From positions 496,001 through 560,000 of the forward strand of contig JARWIR010000051.1 in the NCBI GenBank assembly GCA_029959085.1: 64,000 nt of DNA, read 5' to 3'. Both the position numbers and the translations under genes were made by a program. A model generated the notes under the pieces. It searched no databases, was not told where the DNA came from, and was given only the letters and a program-made list of their open reading frames with translations. The DNA is from Nemophila menziesii (lineage: Eukaryota; Streptophyta; Magnoliopsida; Boraginales; Hydrophyllaceae). Below, piece after piece: positions 22,900 through 38,162 of this stretch; positions within the stretch are counted from its first letter, which is position 1, and every line of letters starts with the position of its first letter.

Positions 22900-24910
22900 A
22901 CATATGAATTAATATGGAACTCCGCATGTATATAATGATTTGATGCATCTAATTGACAATGCCCATATCGCTATTAATATGTATAATGATGTGATTATTA
23001 TGGGATGTAAAAAAATTGACATTGGTGTTGTAAATATTCAAGTCTTGTAGTATTTCAACAATTTAGTTAGTTCATTGAAATCACTCACCGCGGCTTGTTT
23101 TCCATGCTTTTGCTCTACATATGTCAAGATATTGTTGAAGTCACTCAAGAGTAACCAGGTCTCACGATGAAGCACCGTGATTTATGAAGTTACTTCACAA
23201 AACTTGTCTCTCAGTTTTATCAATCAACCCATTGATAAAAGTAATCTGAAGGCTAAAATTAGTGATCTTACACACTACTTTCATATGTCTTTCTTGTGCA
23301 TTATTGAGAGTATCTCCATCTACACCTTGTATGTATTTCGAACTAGCAAAATTATATCATGAACATTAAATTCGAAATTATCTACATGATTCCAACCTTG
23401 AAGCGTAGTCTTCATAACATTTTCACACTCAATCGGTTTCTTTTACTCTCCAACGTACCAATTACATATAAATTTTTGCAGTAGATTAGGTCTACTACAC
23501 CTCTCCGTTCATGGGGAACCACAAATCCTCTGGTATTCCAAGTTGTAATGATCATTGAAAGTTTGTGGGTGACCTCCCACTAGACCTTCCTAGACCAAGA
23601 TATTTGTCTTCTTCTTGCAAATTCCTCTTTTCAAAGGAGATTTAATTTTTTTGATCCTTCCCTTATGTTTCTTGCTTTCCACTTGATTATTTGTTCTCTT
23701 GCTAATCACTTTAGTAAATAAATCCCCCTCGCCTCCAATACTTTTCACTACCTTGGTGAATCCCATAATAACCTTCCTTGAGGAGTTATAGTCTTTCTAT
23801 TTTCTCCTATTTTTCGGGCTCATTATTGTCATGGTACTTTATTTTTAGTTGATTTGCCCCCCACCAGAGTTGCTGCCAAACAACTCACTGTACCTATTTT
23901 CGGGTTCAGGATATTAGCATGCTGAAATTTGGCCCCCTCGAGCTACTTTTGAGATCATACCAATCATGTTCCCAATTTATTTTGGATTATTATGCAACAT
24001 TTCCTCGACTTTCAGTTGGGCCATTCAACTCAAATTTCTATTCCAAACACGAGTTCAAGGTGTAGTTATGTTTGATTCTGCCTTACTGATCTTCATTTGC
24101 AAAATACCAACAGTAGTACTTGCCAACTGAGTTTTGTATTACTATTCTTTAGCTAAACAATACCAGCTATAAGACTAGTCAAACTAGGTTTTGCATCACT
24201 GTTCTTCAGCTACGAAGTACCAAATATAGGACTAGGTTCTACATAACTATTTTCCAGTACCAGTTGCATTTGTTTTTCTTGGTCCATTACTTTGGACCCT
24301 GTAAACACTTCTTACCAGACCTAAATCTTTCTTCTTGGTCCCATTAGTTTCACCACCTTTACTAATAGTTCTCTCCATGTTTCCATCCCTTTTTGTTCAT
24401 ATTTATAGAGACAATTTTCATAGATGTGTTTTATCACCTTACAATGTTCACAATAAATAAGCAACTTCACGTACTCTATCTTCAATAAATGCACAATACC
24501 TTCAGTCGACTTTAACTCCAAAATATGTTTATGATATTTCTTAATTTTTATCTTAGCTATAATACAAGAAAAATACATATCCATATTCACCTTAGTCATA
24601 CTATTTGTATTAAGTGGCCTACCCACTTGCTAGGTTATTTTTGTAATACTCAATTTGGGCCTCCATTGATCTGAAATTTTCTTGATAATAATACAAGTGG
24701 GAACCTTTGTAATATCAAAAATCCAAAATCCAAACAACTCGGGATTCTCGACAAAGAAGAGCAGTCTCCCATAGGAGTAGGATGGGCCCTGAGAGAGTAC
24801 AAGTTGTCGATTATCATCACAATTAAATCTAAATAAAATCCATCAACTTGGTTGCTTCCTCCACTTGCATGCACACTCCACTCTAGGATAATCCACTCAT
24901 TATACATCAT
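22900..24910 (-). mobile_element. LINE E: degraded ORF1-endonuclease part (minus)
   Basis: On the minus strand an ORF1 with a zinc knuckle (24321-24780) is followed by an endonuclease piece. Near 23150-23080, WLLLSDFNNILTYVEQ-like codons correspond to the GDFN motif region. The RT half is missing or unrecognisable. Many stops are present. The orientation is opposite to LINEs B and C. Confidence 0.6.
24321..24780 (-). pseudogene. LINE E ORF1 (zinc-knuckle RNA-binding protein)
   Basis: Readable as KISDQWRP, then GRPLNTNSMTKVNMDMYF, then YCEHCKVIKHIYENC with a C-x2-C-x5-H-x4-C-type knuckle, the standard ending of plant L1 ORF1 proteins. A stop lies between the first and second block (about 24630). 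The product would bind LINE RNA. Confidence 0.65.
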
Positions 24911-25376
24911 ATTCGACGGGTTTCGGTGACATATTTCATAAGTGAGATATTAAAAGCTTGTTTAATAGTTTTTTATCTTTTGAAAGTAGTTGAAACATTT
25001 TTCCTCTATCGATTTCTGATACTCTAAACCGGTGTATGTTTAACACATGAAATTGTCTAAACTATTGTTCAATGGTGGAAATGGATTATTTGAAATATGT
25101 TGGATAAAATAAAAGTTATTAACCATAACAAGTCTTGGAGACCAATTCAATCGCCAATAAGGAGGGAAGGGAAAAGAATGTCTTTTAAGAGCCAACAATA
25201 ATATTATGTGTTTTAAATACTATAAATACTTCAGATAAAACAAAACCCATATAAATTAAAAACTCAAGAGACAATGATCATTGACCAACAACTCAGAGAG
25301 CCACTAATCACCAACATTGTTCACCGGCGTCTACCAATCACTAACCACTGCCACCGAGGTAGACTCAGAGAATATA
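24911..25376. other. Intergenic, no feature recognised
   Basis: AT-rich leader to the tandem array. No domain or repeat boundary is visible. Confidence 0.5.
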
Positions 25377-26025
25377 TGAGTATTAGAGTCTCTAAGTATT
25401 AGAGTCTCTAAGTATGAAAGTCTCTAAGAATAAGAAACTCTAAGTATGAAAGTATCTAAGTATGGGAGTATTCGAGTATACTCGAAAAGTCTCCAAGTAT
25501 GCGGAGTAAATCTCTTATTATGCTTAGAAGAGTGTCTCTTAGTATGTTCAGAAAACACTTAGCTCGTTTCAAAAATAATTATTGAGCATGTTAAAAAACC
25601 ACTGTGTATATTTTGGAATCACTAAGTATGTTTATAAAACTTTGTGAGTATGTTCAAAAAATCATTGCGTATTTTTTGGTATCACTGAATACATTAAAAA
25701 AATTACAGGGTATGTTCGAAAAATCACTAAGTACAATACGTTCAAAATTTTATTAAGTAATCATTGCATATGTTCTAGAATCACTGAGTACGTTTAGAAA
25801 AGTTCTGATTAGTCTAAAAAAATTATTGATTACATTTGAAAAATTACTAAGTATGTTTGAAAAATCACTGAGTATGTTTTAGAATCACTTAGTACGTTTA
25901 AAAAATTACTGAGTTGTTTAGAAAATCACTAAGTATGTTCTAGAATCACTAATTACTTTTAAAAAATTATCGAGTATGTTTAAAAAGTCACTAAGTATGT
26001 TTTGGAATAACCGATTATGTTTATT
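25377..26025. repeat. Degenerate tandem array, 16-nt then about 21-nt units
   Basis: The first six units are exactly 16 nt (tattagagtctctaag and variants). From about 25610 the period is 20-22 nt with a consensus like tatgttcgaaaaatcactaag. Both share the AAG|TATG junction. More diverged relatives (cgagcatg, gtgacttactaag) extend to about 26520. There are no unique spacers of equal length, so it is not CRISPR-like, and there is no coding frame. Confidence 0.8.
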
Positions 26026-27224
<1,199 letters not shown>

Positions 27225-28205
27225 TAGTTAAAACATTTAAGGATAAAATTGAAAAGGAGAATATTAGTTTTAGTGTTAAAAGTTTATTTTTGCCTCTAGT
27301 AAGAACATAGAAAAGGGATGTCGTCTTTGGGTTACCAGTAGGGATCTCCAAGATCTGTTGGGTCTTTAAGAGGGGTGTTCAAAAATTGTTGGATCAAAAT
27401 CTTGATAAAGTAATTAATTTTTTACTTAGCGGTCAAAATAAAAGACGTAAGGATATTTTAATGACCACTTGAAACATTAACCAAATATATATAAGGATAG
27501 TTTTAATAAAATTTTAGTAAATACAAAGCGTAATTTTGATTTTTATATTAATATATTAACTAAGTTTTAAATATGTGTTCTTATTACCTATTTATATTAC
27601 CTTAACAATTTTAAATTTTAAAACTTGATGAGATTTGATCAAAAAATAAATAAATACTTAATGATTTATATTTTCAAACTATTATATTTTATCAATCCTA
27701 CGTGGGGTCAAAATAATTGGGTTATAGTGACCTATAGTAATGTGATAACTCTAGTATTTGACAATTGTTGTAATACACTCTTACGTAGAATTCTGGGTTG
27801 TGAGTTTTATATATGTCATGTTTTGAATTCAAAACTTCTTTAACATATATAAAGTGGTTTTTTGGTCAAATAATACCTTTAATTTTTAACGTGCGATATC
27901 GAGAATCAACCATTTACCTAATTCTTATCAGGTAATCCTATCATTCATGTAGGGATGAAGTCATGAATACTCTATAGGGGTTGCGGGGCGGGATAATCGT
28001 TTTATTTTTTTTAGTTAATTTCACCATTAGTTCCTATATTATTTAATAACCAAATTTTATCATAGAAACAACAAATGATCATACATACAACAAAAAAGTC
28101 AAACCCATAAAATAACTAATTTACACGATGGTTTCAAATTTATATGGCTATTCCTCATTCATATTACCAATATCTAGTCGTTTAGGCAAAAAATATTCTG
28201 GTTAG

Positions 28206-28500
28206 ATGGGTAAACCAACAACATGGATCAAATATACCATTGATGTGAGCTTTAGGAGCCACTATGGTAGTATGTGCATTGAGTCTTTTTTGAGACATAT
28301 AGGGAATATTTTTAGTGGCTTTGCGGGGAATTTTTTGATGGAAAGAACATTAGTTTCGAAATTGTGTTCGCTACAATATGGTCTTTAGATGGAAGCATGA
28401 AAAATTTACTAACATATGTATTGAGACATATTTGTTAGAACCACAAGCACCAGGAAAGGGTGGTGCAGGCTCTGGGAATAATATCAAATGTAATATTAAG
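28206..28500 (+). pseudogene. Isolated LINE RNase H fragment
   Basis: KPTTWIKYTIDVSF ... GNIFSGFAGNFLMERTLVSKLCSLQYGL resembles the RNase H of plant LINEs (first Asp motif, then a GF and AEL-AL-like helix). A stop follows at 28386. There is no RT nearby, so this is a stray fragment. 27222-28205 shows nothing else. Confidence 0.4.
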
Positions 28501-31500
28501 AGATTATGTGAATATCATGCATCGTAATGTGAGTTTTGATATTTTTCATATCTACTAGGATGTTGATATGGAAAAGAGTAGAAATATTGGGTGGCCTGGT
28601 CCAGTATATACACCCCCACATGGATTATGACTCACTAAAGATACGCGCACTTAATCCACATCCAGAATTTTATTAATCTCTTGAATAAAATTTAATAGAC
28701 TAGATACTTTCCGATTTGACCTCTTATTTTTGGGGAAAAATTGAACATGAACATAACCAGGAACACAAAGATATTGAAAAATCAAGAGATATGTTGACAT
28801 AAATTTACTCCAATATTCAATCTTAGAATTTCAAAATATGAAAATACATTATTAAATATTTTAATATCAATAAAATTTTGGAGCTTATTGCTGTAAAATG
28901 TATATACTTTATCACAAAAACATTCAAAATTTCATGCCCAATCCCTACTAATTCCAAATCGCCGTTCGGACTCAAAGTTTTCAAAGCTTCATTGTTAAAT
29001 AGAGATAACGCACCCCATGCACTATGAGTCTTATCAAAACTATTTTACTCCACACTTCTAAAACTTTTAATGCTTCTTATTTCGTTCCTATTGCATGAGG
29101 AGTAAGACCGTCCTCGAATCATGTCATCCAGAACAAAGTTTCCAAAATACAGCTAGTCTTTATTACCTACGTTATCTTTCATCTTCTGACCATCCTTATT
29201 GTCTGGCATAAACAATATTTGGGCATGTGACAGTCCCATGTCCCATGTCTCAGGTTGAAATGTGAATTTTTTTGCATACTTTTTGTGATGTAGGTTGCTG
29301 ATATCATTTCTAAAATATCCATGTACGTGTTCGATCATGAAGATGACTGTTGGCAAAAGTCCTTATTTAATGTGTTATTATGTGACAAATACTTATGTGT
29401 TTACTTACTCTAAAATAATATCAACTGCATAAGTATGTAAATTTTTATTTTCACCATATTTTGTTTTAGAAAGAAAAGTATTATTTTCTACATGATCATC
29501 TTTAAGACACCATAATTTTGATATCTTCATAGTCATTGACGGATTGGACCACCCACATGGATTATTATCGTTAGGGAGCCAAACCAAGATACCGATTTAA
29601 CAAACTTGGATGCTGGTTTATCTTAATTTCAAACTAATATTTCCACATGGAGTATTATTGTTGGAGACTTTTATACCTATATATATGACGTATATTCATC
29701 CATACTCGTCTCTTCAAGAATCGATTAAATTAATGAAAGGATATCATCCCAATGAGATCTCAAGAAAATGCTTCACTTTCTTATCATAGAAATTAACTTT
29801 ATAAAATTCATCATAATATCTATTCATTAGGAGTATTTTATTATTTGTGTAAAACTCAACTACATTCCTTATCTAGATTGGAAACAAAGATTCCAAGCTT
29901 TAAAATTATGGTTCTTTCTTGTAGGTGATTACGAGATAAGGTTTCTTGTGATCGAAGTGGCGAGTTTGTGTTTCATCTTTTAGAAACATATTCCTTGTCT
30001 TGGTGATAACACAAGAGATTCCTTCGTGTTGATACATATAGGTGGTTGAGATTGATCCCTTAAAAATATCGTTAGTTTGTGATTGAGATCGGAAAATCGT
30101 GGTTTTCGTGGATTTGATCCCTCAACTGAGTCCTACTAAGACGATCCTCCATATTGTCACGATTCAGTGTGATGTTTCCTTTAAATATTAGAATTATCTG
30201 GTTGGTGCTATGGTGGTATAGAATGATCATTAGGATAATATTATTTCTTATAAGACTAGGTCAATAAAGTTTAAATTTATGTTGGAAGGTGGAGCCCTTA
30301 TAGTTCTTTAGGGATGTGTACAGGTTCCATGGAATGAATTTTGATGCGGTTATGATGACATCCAACATCCTTGAGATCATCTAGGGTATTAACCAACCAC
30401 TTAAGGCGGGGTGAATTGTTCAATCTCTTTTGACAAAAGTTTAACATTTGTCCAGAGAGAGGTACACTTAAGGTCATATTCCCACTCCAAATATTGAAGG
30501 TGCCGATTTCTTAATTAAGTGCACTAATATGAATTATTTTTGTAAGTCGTTATAAGGAAATATGTCTTCTAAGTTTTAATGTAACATATTTTAAGTTATA
30601 AACAAAAGTCAAGGGAGCCATGATCCTATCCAAAACATCCATTCACCATGCATTTAATTGAAAAAAACTATCTTATTTATGTCTACACAATAAAAAGTCG
30701 TAGATCAATCGCTTGGCTTAAGTTTTTTTGATGCTCTTGTTAGATACTTTAGGTACGATCCGTTTCAATATAACCACTCATTTTGTATCATAACATTTTC
30801 CCACTTTGTTTTTCACACATTAAGATATTTCATTACTGAACTTCCAAATACTAAAATATATTTCATAAAGTGTCTTGATATCTTAAAATATTATTAAAAA
30901 AATAAATTATATAAATTGAATAAGGGATATTATTAGGGGTTTTTACGCGTTAGTTGCTTGTCCAACTATCATAAGTTAAAACTAAATTACGGCATTTTAT
31001 CTGATTAATTTAAATATTTTTTTCCCAAGGATAACCTAGTGATAAATGATGTATTATATTTGGATTACAATGCGTATTTCTCATATCGATTCAGACAAAT
31101 CTCAAGAAGACATTTCTCTAGAAGACATCCATAAATCTCAAGCCAAGATAACCGGTATCACAATAAATGTGACCCGTATCCAATCTGCCACATTTGTAAA
31201 TGAGCGATAGAAATATGAAACCTATTTAATCCCCGTGGACGCGTTGGTTCTGGTTTGTTGCACCTATCCCAACAAGGACACCATTTACAAAGGAGTCACG
31301 TTTTGATTACTGAATCTTAGTATAGAACACTAAATGCATAAAAGCGGGATGACCCAAACATAATTTATCCCACAACCCGCCTACTCTTGTTGGGCATATG
31401 GACAACAACATATAAATACCCTACGGAAAATCACCCATAAGTACCAACTGTCTTATTTGTCTCTTGATTGCATGTTGTCTAACTAATTTGAGCATATTAT

Positions 31501-32145
31501 ACGTGAAACTAATAGACCCATCACTAAGAATACACATAATATAGTTACTACTAATGCAACTGATTCCGATTTTTATCTGTTTGCTCACCTCGTATGCAGG
31601 AACCATCAAGATTAACGTAGACTATGTTGTTGGTACTCATGAAATATAAGTGAATTCTATTGGGAGGAAACATGAGGGAATTGTGATATACGGATATACA
31701 TGTCGATCAACCCCATGTCCATTCTTTCTAGTTGAGTGACTTGTTTTCATGAGTGTAGTTTGTATGCGAGTCAACCAACCTATGCACGTGTCACCATTGT
31801 GAGGGGTGTTTTATTTGTGAATTGAGTTATTTCGTCACTTACCATGACGATTAACTGAAAGGGTTGTCTATCTTAAAGGTTATATCCATCTAATAACTTC
31901 TAAGAACCAGCACATCAAGTTTCGATAGATTAAAAAAATCAACTAATAGGGAATATACTGAGTTGTAAGACACGATTTGTCCCTTTTTTGATATTGTGAT
32001 TTGATGTTTTCTTCCAATATTGTTTTATTTAATATTTAATTAATGATATAGTTTTTTTAATAATTGGGTTATATATTTATAATATATTTCACTTTTATTT
32101 GATTGTACTAATTTTATATAAATATATCCTCGTCAAGTAGAGATT
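28501..32145. other. Long intergenic stretch, no supported gene
   Basis: AT-rich and full of stops on both strands. Frames at 29153-29356, 29405-29587 and 31421-31609 show no family signature. Ancient transposon debris is probable, but no termini, inverted repeats or target duplications were found. Confidence 0.5.
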
Positions 32146-32376
32146 AAGCTCTATCTTGACTACTAAGGAAAAAACTAAAAACCTCTCAAAACTTTCCCCT
32201 TTTAATACCCTGGCCCTAATTTATAGTTTTCTTTAATTCATCACAAAATTCTAAATTAATTACGTGATCTTTGGCTATTTTGGCGACCGCGGTGTTCGAT
32301 TAGCTGTGGAAGAAGCGTTGGTATGGAGCACGGGCTTAAGAGGAAGTTTAGTTGGATTTGGAAGGTTATGTTTTGA

Positions 32377-34564
32377 ATGGTTGATTCCAAAGTGGATTAT
32401 CAAAGCTTTAAGAATGTATTTGATGGTTTTCTGATCTTGGCTAAGTTTGTGGTTAATTTGGAATGCAATTACAACTATGGAATGGAAGAAGTAGTCAGGA
32501 TGGCTTTCGATACGGGCTATGTTCACAAAGTTCAGAAGTCTTCCCTTCTACATTGTAATGGCATCTTTCAATATCCCAAAGCTATTATCACTGAGGACGA
32601 TTGGTGCAAAGCAGAAGAAATTGGCGCTTCAACTCTTTATACTTGGTACACGTCTGTTTTGGTTTACCCTGAGGAAGGAAAGCTAAATTACCAAGGAAAT
32701 TGTCATGGCATGAAAATGTTTGATTGGTTGAGATGGCCTCGTGCGCTTAAATGAACTCTTTACAAGATTGGCCCTACTTCATTTTATAGCTGTCAGGGGG
32801 CAATAACTATATCTATTTTTGTTTTTTTAAGATAAGTCCCTTCGTTTCTTGTGTGAGCAGGGCTTCAGGTCTGGAGGAGTGCTACACTATCTATGGTGAA
32901 GCACGTCTAGTTTTCTTGTAAAAAACGAGGTTGGATCATTATTACTTTACTAACTCGGATAGTATTTATAGACACCCTTCCTTCAGGTTTTGTATTGTGT
33001 TGTTTCCTGAGTCTTTTTACTTCTCTACTCTTTCACACATTTCCCCCACTCTCCCTCTATCTTCCCTTTGGGTTTGGTTTCTTTACTTGTGTTTTGCCTT
33101 TCACTTTTCGTCTCCCTGTGTTCCTCTGAGTGTCAGGGCTACTCGTGATCGTCATGCCTTTGCCCCTTATCCCTTTTGAAGGGAATGATATTCAAAAACT
33201 TGGGTCCTTAACATTGGATCAAAAACTCGTGTCATTGATGATCCGAGGGACAAAACTGCATTTATGCTTCGAGCGTTTGGAACTACTAAAGTCTTCACTA
33301 TTGGATTTAGAAAGCATATTGGAGATATTTGGGGTGTTAAATGACCTTTTCGTCTTATAGAGGTAAAAAGGAACGTCTTTAAGTTGGAAATACAAGATGA
33401 CATGGAGTTCGTAAGGTTTTGGGAGCTAAGGTAGCTTTCTTCCTTAAGATGCATATGAGCATCACTGAGTGGCCCCAAATCCTTCTTGAGCATGTGGTTG
33501 AAGACTGTTACTCTACTATTGGGTTCAAGCTAAAGGTTTGGCCTTCGTTCAAAACAACATCAACACAGTACTGACACTTGAAACTTGTTTCATGGACGTT
33601 GGAGCCATTGATTTTCCTGAAAAAACTGAAGAAGATGTCAAGATTCTTCGTCTCCGGATTAAATTTTATGTGGAACAACCTCTCCCACTAGGGGTTTACA
33701 TCTGGCAAGAGGATTGAATAGCGTGGATGACATTCCAATATGAAAACGCGGGACCTCTATGTTTCAACTATGGCTGTATTAGTCATAAGATAGGAAGTTG
33801 TACGTTGCAAGTTCTCAAAAACATGGACGATTTTAATCTGAGGAGGAAAACTATATGGAGTGTCGAGAATATTGCAAAATATCCACCAAAAAAGCCAATT
33901 TTTGAAGTCAAAAAAAGAAGAGTGGGCGGTTTTGCGAGTTTTAGGGAACAATGCTGCTGGAATCGAGAGGATGACACTGGCAAGAGTAGTGGAAATTGGA
34001 AAGTTACAGGTCAAGTAGGAATTTTCCTGTCAAGATTGTGGATAACCTAGAGCAAGGATGGACAATTCGAGATAAGAATTTACGTTTGGGGAGGGATCAG
34101 CATTTTGATGCCATCAACATGGATAAGGGGAACAACTCTTACTGGCGTAAGAAGCAGTAAAACAAGGAAAATGACAAAGGAAAGAAAAAACTCACAATTG
34201 TACATGATAAGGCTTCTCCACGTCTAATCTTGGATATGATGTGATACATCAGAAAAACAACTTTAAAGTTTTGGAAGGATTAGAGAATGATGTGAGTTTG
34301 GAAGATAACATTCTCGAGAAGGAAAAAGAGCTTGCCAATTTGGTTGAAAATGAGGAGGAAGGGGGATTTGTCCTACGCAGCAAGAGAAAGAAGGTCTCGA
34401 CTAGAAAAGAGTATGAGAACCAGCTTGAAAAGAATTCTTTGGAGAAGCTTATAATGCTCAAACGTCATAAGGAATTCGTGGAAAAGGTGTGTGGTAAAGA
34501 ATCTAGAGGGGATAATGCTTTGGAGACTGATAACTTTAGGAAATTCCTAATTGAGGATTTTTAG
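32377..34564 (+). pseudogene. LINE C ORF1 region
   Basis: Broken into frames 32377-32754, 33130-33360, 33727-34050 and 34241-34564. The zinc-knuckle stretch is at about 33768-33812 and reads CFNYGCISHKIGSC: the second Cys of the usual C-x2-C pair is Tyr, so the knuckle is damaged. The last frame is a Lys/Glu-rich tail like that of LINE B. It would package LINE RNA when intact. Confidence 0.7.
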
Positions 34565-34617
34565 AGCAGGGTCACCCTAACACTCCTACTTATGGAACTG
34601 AGGGAAGCAATCTCCGT

Positions 34618-35640
34618 ATGGTTTTTGAAGAGGACATTGAAGAGGAAGATGATGAAGATGGTAAGTTTAGTGATGCAGACTTTGAGGGTATGGAAGTGTC
34701 TAATAAGGTGGTGGAAGTAGTGAAGGTAAGTGAGATTGTACAGGGCAAGGCTAGTGGTGACACAGAGATGGAAGAGGGCTATTACTTTAGCCTTGAAGAG
34801 TATAAATGCGTAATGAAGATTAAAGGTTATAGGGTATCCCTCAAAGATATCTGCCAAGCCAATATGAGTGCTTTGTTTTGGAATTGTCAAGGCATTCGAG
34901 CACCTTTGAGGATTCCAAGTCTTAAACCCGTGCTTGCTCGTTTTATTCCTTTTGTTGTTGTGTTATGTATAACCATGCTTTCTGAGGTGGATTCACATGA
35001 TGTTATTCGCCAATTTCGGTTTGATAAGTATTTTTTTCATGACCCTACGAGGCCAGCCTCCCACTCAGTGGTTTTTTTGGTTCTCTGGCATTCTAGTGTG
35101 GGTTTGTCTGTTTCTTTCTGTTGCCAGTCTTTTGTAGTCTTCTTAATTAGTGAACCGGTTTTCTCTTATTATATTGTTTGCATCCATGCTCTTAATATGT
35201 TTGAATATAGAACACTTGTTTTCGATGAGATAACCAAATGGAGTTCTTCTATTAAATATCCTTGGATCATTATGGGGGATTTTAACTGTGTCCTCAATAT
35301 GAATGAGAAATACACCAAAAATCTTGCTAACATATCCCATATTAATGACTTAAGAAATTTTACTAATAATAATGGACTTGTTGACATTAAATCTGATGGA
35401 TGTTTTTACACCTGGAAAAATAGAAAAGATGGGGACAAATTTGTTAAAACTAAAATCGATAAGGGACTTGCAACTTATGAATGGAGTTGTAAATTTCCCC
35501 TTGCCCAAATTTATGTCCCTCCTGCTATTGGATCTGACCACTCACCTTTGCTTCTACAACTTGATACATCCCTTAAAGACAAACAAAATAACTTTAAGTT
35601 TGAGAGTTTTTGGCTCGACAATTAACAAGTCTATGAAGTT
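34618..35640 (+). pseudogene. LINE C endonuclease with acidic leader
   Basis: A continuous 335-codon frame. An acidic stretch (EEDIEEEDDEDGKFSDADFEG) precedes MSALFWNCQGIRAPL, the canonical start of the endonuclease fold at 34864. GDFNCVLNMNEK, FYTWKNRKDG, KIDKGLA and GSDHSPLLLQL follow. The catalytic Glu position reads VVLCITMLSEVDS, with Ile where LINE B has Glu (VFCETM), so nicking activity should be lost although the frame is open. It ends TAA at 35623; the RT linker region follows in another frame (35641-35985). Confidence 0.85.
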
Positions 35641-35982
35641 GTGGAGAAATCATGGTGTAGGAGGGATTTCAGGCCTCAATTAATGGAATTTATATTTAAT
35701 AGAGGAAATGCTATATATTTAAGAGCTTGGAGTAAGAAAACCTACAAAACCCACAAAATTGAGATAAAGAGGATTAAAGATAAGCTTATCCAGATTAACA
35801 ACGAGGCCCACTCTCCTCAACTTCAGTTGGAGGAGAGGAAGCTTAGGAAAGACTTGGAATTTGAAATGAAATGTGAAGAGAAGTTTTGGGCTAACAGATC
35901 CAGACAAAATTGGTTGCACTTTAGGGACAAAAACACAAATTATTTTCCCTTGTCCACCATACAAAGACGATCATATAACAGG

Positions 35983-36686
35983 TAGGGGTGTGCATCGGGC
36001 TAGAAAACCCGCATACCCCGGCCAATCCGATTACACTAACCCGAAATTATACGGGTTAGTCTTTTATTGGGCGGGTTGCGGTTTAGATTGTTGAAAAAAT
36101 ATACATTTATTGAGGGTTGTGGATTTTAAACTTGAAACCCGCAAACACGCATACTCGATTACCTTGTGGTATGAAAAGTTAGAAAAAATTGTATTGCTCA
36201 TTTTATTCAAATAAAATATTAGGGGTCATGTGCTTCTCACTCTACATTTTTTTCTATTCCTTCCTTTTTAAATTTTGAAATCCTTCAATATTTCAATAAA
36301 ATTTTATCTAATGACTATGTTTTTCATTTCAATTATGATATTATACCTATTCTTTGTTTAATTCATAAATTTATTTTTCTAAATTCTCATTTTATATTCT
36401 TTAATTAGAGATGATTTGAAATGCATATGAGTATCCTAAAAATTATTTTTTGTTATAACTTTCGTTTGTAATATAAGTTTGACTCGACGAGTGAATATTG
36501 ATACAAATTTGGCTTATTTATCGAAGTAAATCACCCGCAATGCACCCGCAAACCGCCCAACCCAAAACTCAATGGTTTATATAATGTATTGGGCGGGTGC
36601 AAGTCTCATTTCTCAAAACCCGCACAAGAACAAACGGTTTGTGGTTTGGACATTTTTCATCCGAAACCGACCCGCGCACACCCCTA
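35983..36686. mobile_element. hAT-type MITE in LINE C (704 bp, 8-bp TSD)
   Basis: Ends TAGGGGTGTGC ... GCACACCCCTA, with a perfect 8-bp target duplication ATAACAGG (35975-35982, 36687-36694). The inner arms are rich in complementary CCCGCA/GCGGGT blocks. Removing it restores continuity of LINE C. It is non-coding. Confidence 0.93.
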
Positions 36687-36859
36687 ATAACAGGATATAA
36701 AAAATTAAAGACCCTAATAACCAATGGGTGGAAAGCAATGAAGGTATTAAAGAATGTTTTCAATTTTTTCATACTAACCTATTTCATCAACAACGAGTCG
36801 AGAGTACAAGGATAGAAGTGGCATCATAGTTTATTAAACCTAGAATGATACACTATCAA

Positions 36860-38158
36860 AAACTCCCAATATGGAAAAAGTGGAGCAGGCAGTTAAGGAA
36901 TTATCTCCGACTAAGGCTCCAGGACCCGATGGTCTAAATAGTAAATTTTTTAAGGAATTCAGGCCTACTATTAGAATAAATATCTATAATTTGATAGTGA
37001 ATTTCTTTGAGAACAATACCCCCTCTGAACTGCATCAATGACACCTTGATTACTCTCGTCCCTAAAGGGTTAACTAAGGAGAATTTTGGTGATTTTTGAC
37101 CCATTTCATGTGTTAACTTTTTCTATTAGATTATCCTAAGAATTTGGCTAATCATTTACGTGATTTTATGAATGATATTGTGTCCCATAATCAATCTGCT
37201 TTAATTAAGGTCGGTCCATTCAAGATAACATCTTAATAGCCCAGGAAATATATTCTTTATGAGTCGCACTAGAAAAAAGGAAAGAAACTTGGATACAATA
37301 AAAATTGACATGGCAAAGGCTTATGACCAGGTAAGATGGAATTTTTTGCTCTTGGTACTTAAGAATGGATAGTTTCTTACCTGGAAGGGGTCTTAGGCAA
37401 GGGGGCCCTTTGTACCCTTTCCTCTTCACTATTATGACAGAGGACTTGATTAGCATCATAGAGAAGTTTACTGTTAATAATAGAATTAAGGGTATCCAAA
37501 TTAATAAAAATTGTCCTATGATCTCACACTTTCTTTTTGCAGATGACTCATTGTTTTTTCTTTATTTGGAAGGAACTGATATCCAAAGTTTTAAGGAGTG
37601 TCTTAATATCTACTGTGAATGATCGTGTCAAATTACTAATTTTGATAAATCTGCAGTGATCTTTAGTAAAGAAACACCTACGGAAGTCAGAGACCAGGTG
37701 GCTAATGACATCAACATCTAGGAAAATTCAAATTTGGGGAGTTACTTAGGAATCCCCTTTTTCATAAAAGATCTAAGGTGGAAGCGCTGGAATGGATAGC
37801 TAAAAAGCTATTCCAAAAAACTAATGGATGAAATGCTAAAGTACTATCTGATGGGGGCAAAGAAATTTTAATCAAAGCTGTCCTACTGGCTATACCTAAC
37901 TACTCTATGTCTTTTTTTCCTTCCCTATTACTTTCTGTAAAAAACTTATTCATCCAATCTCCAACTTTTGGTGGAACTCTGGTGGGAAGAAGAGAATCCA
38001 CTGAATGGCATGACATAAGGAGGCTATGGGAAAACTCTTGGGAGGCCTGGGCTTTCGTGATTTCAAACGTATGAACATTGATTTACTTGCCAAACAAGAC
38101 TGGAGGTTGCTTAATAACCCTGATGGCCTGGCTTTCAAAATTCTTTATTCCGTACACT
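36860..38158 (+). pseudogene. LINE C reverse transcriptase
   Basis: Recognisable blocks: VKELSPTKAPGPDGLNS, FFENNT..LIT, SALIK, KIDMAKAYDQVRW, GRGLRQGGPLYPFLF, and an intact FADDSLFF at about 37540. Between KIDMAKAYDQV and the GRGLRQ block about 100 nt present in LINE B are missing (junction about 37362). Downstream of 37620 the frame changes several times. The segment stops at the truncated LTR. Confidence 0.85.
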
Positions 38159-38162
38159 AGAC

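Noticed and set aside
25377..26025. Possible CRISPR array
   Set aside because: Units are contiguous and degenerate, without unique spacers, and the genome is a plant nuclear one.
31421..31609. 62-codon minus frame
   Set aside because: No motif and no supporting context; region is AT-rich debris.
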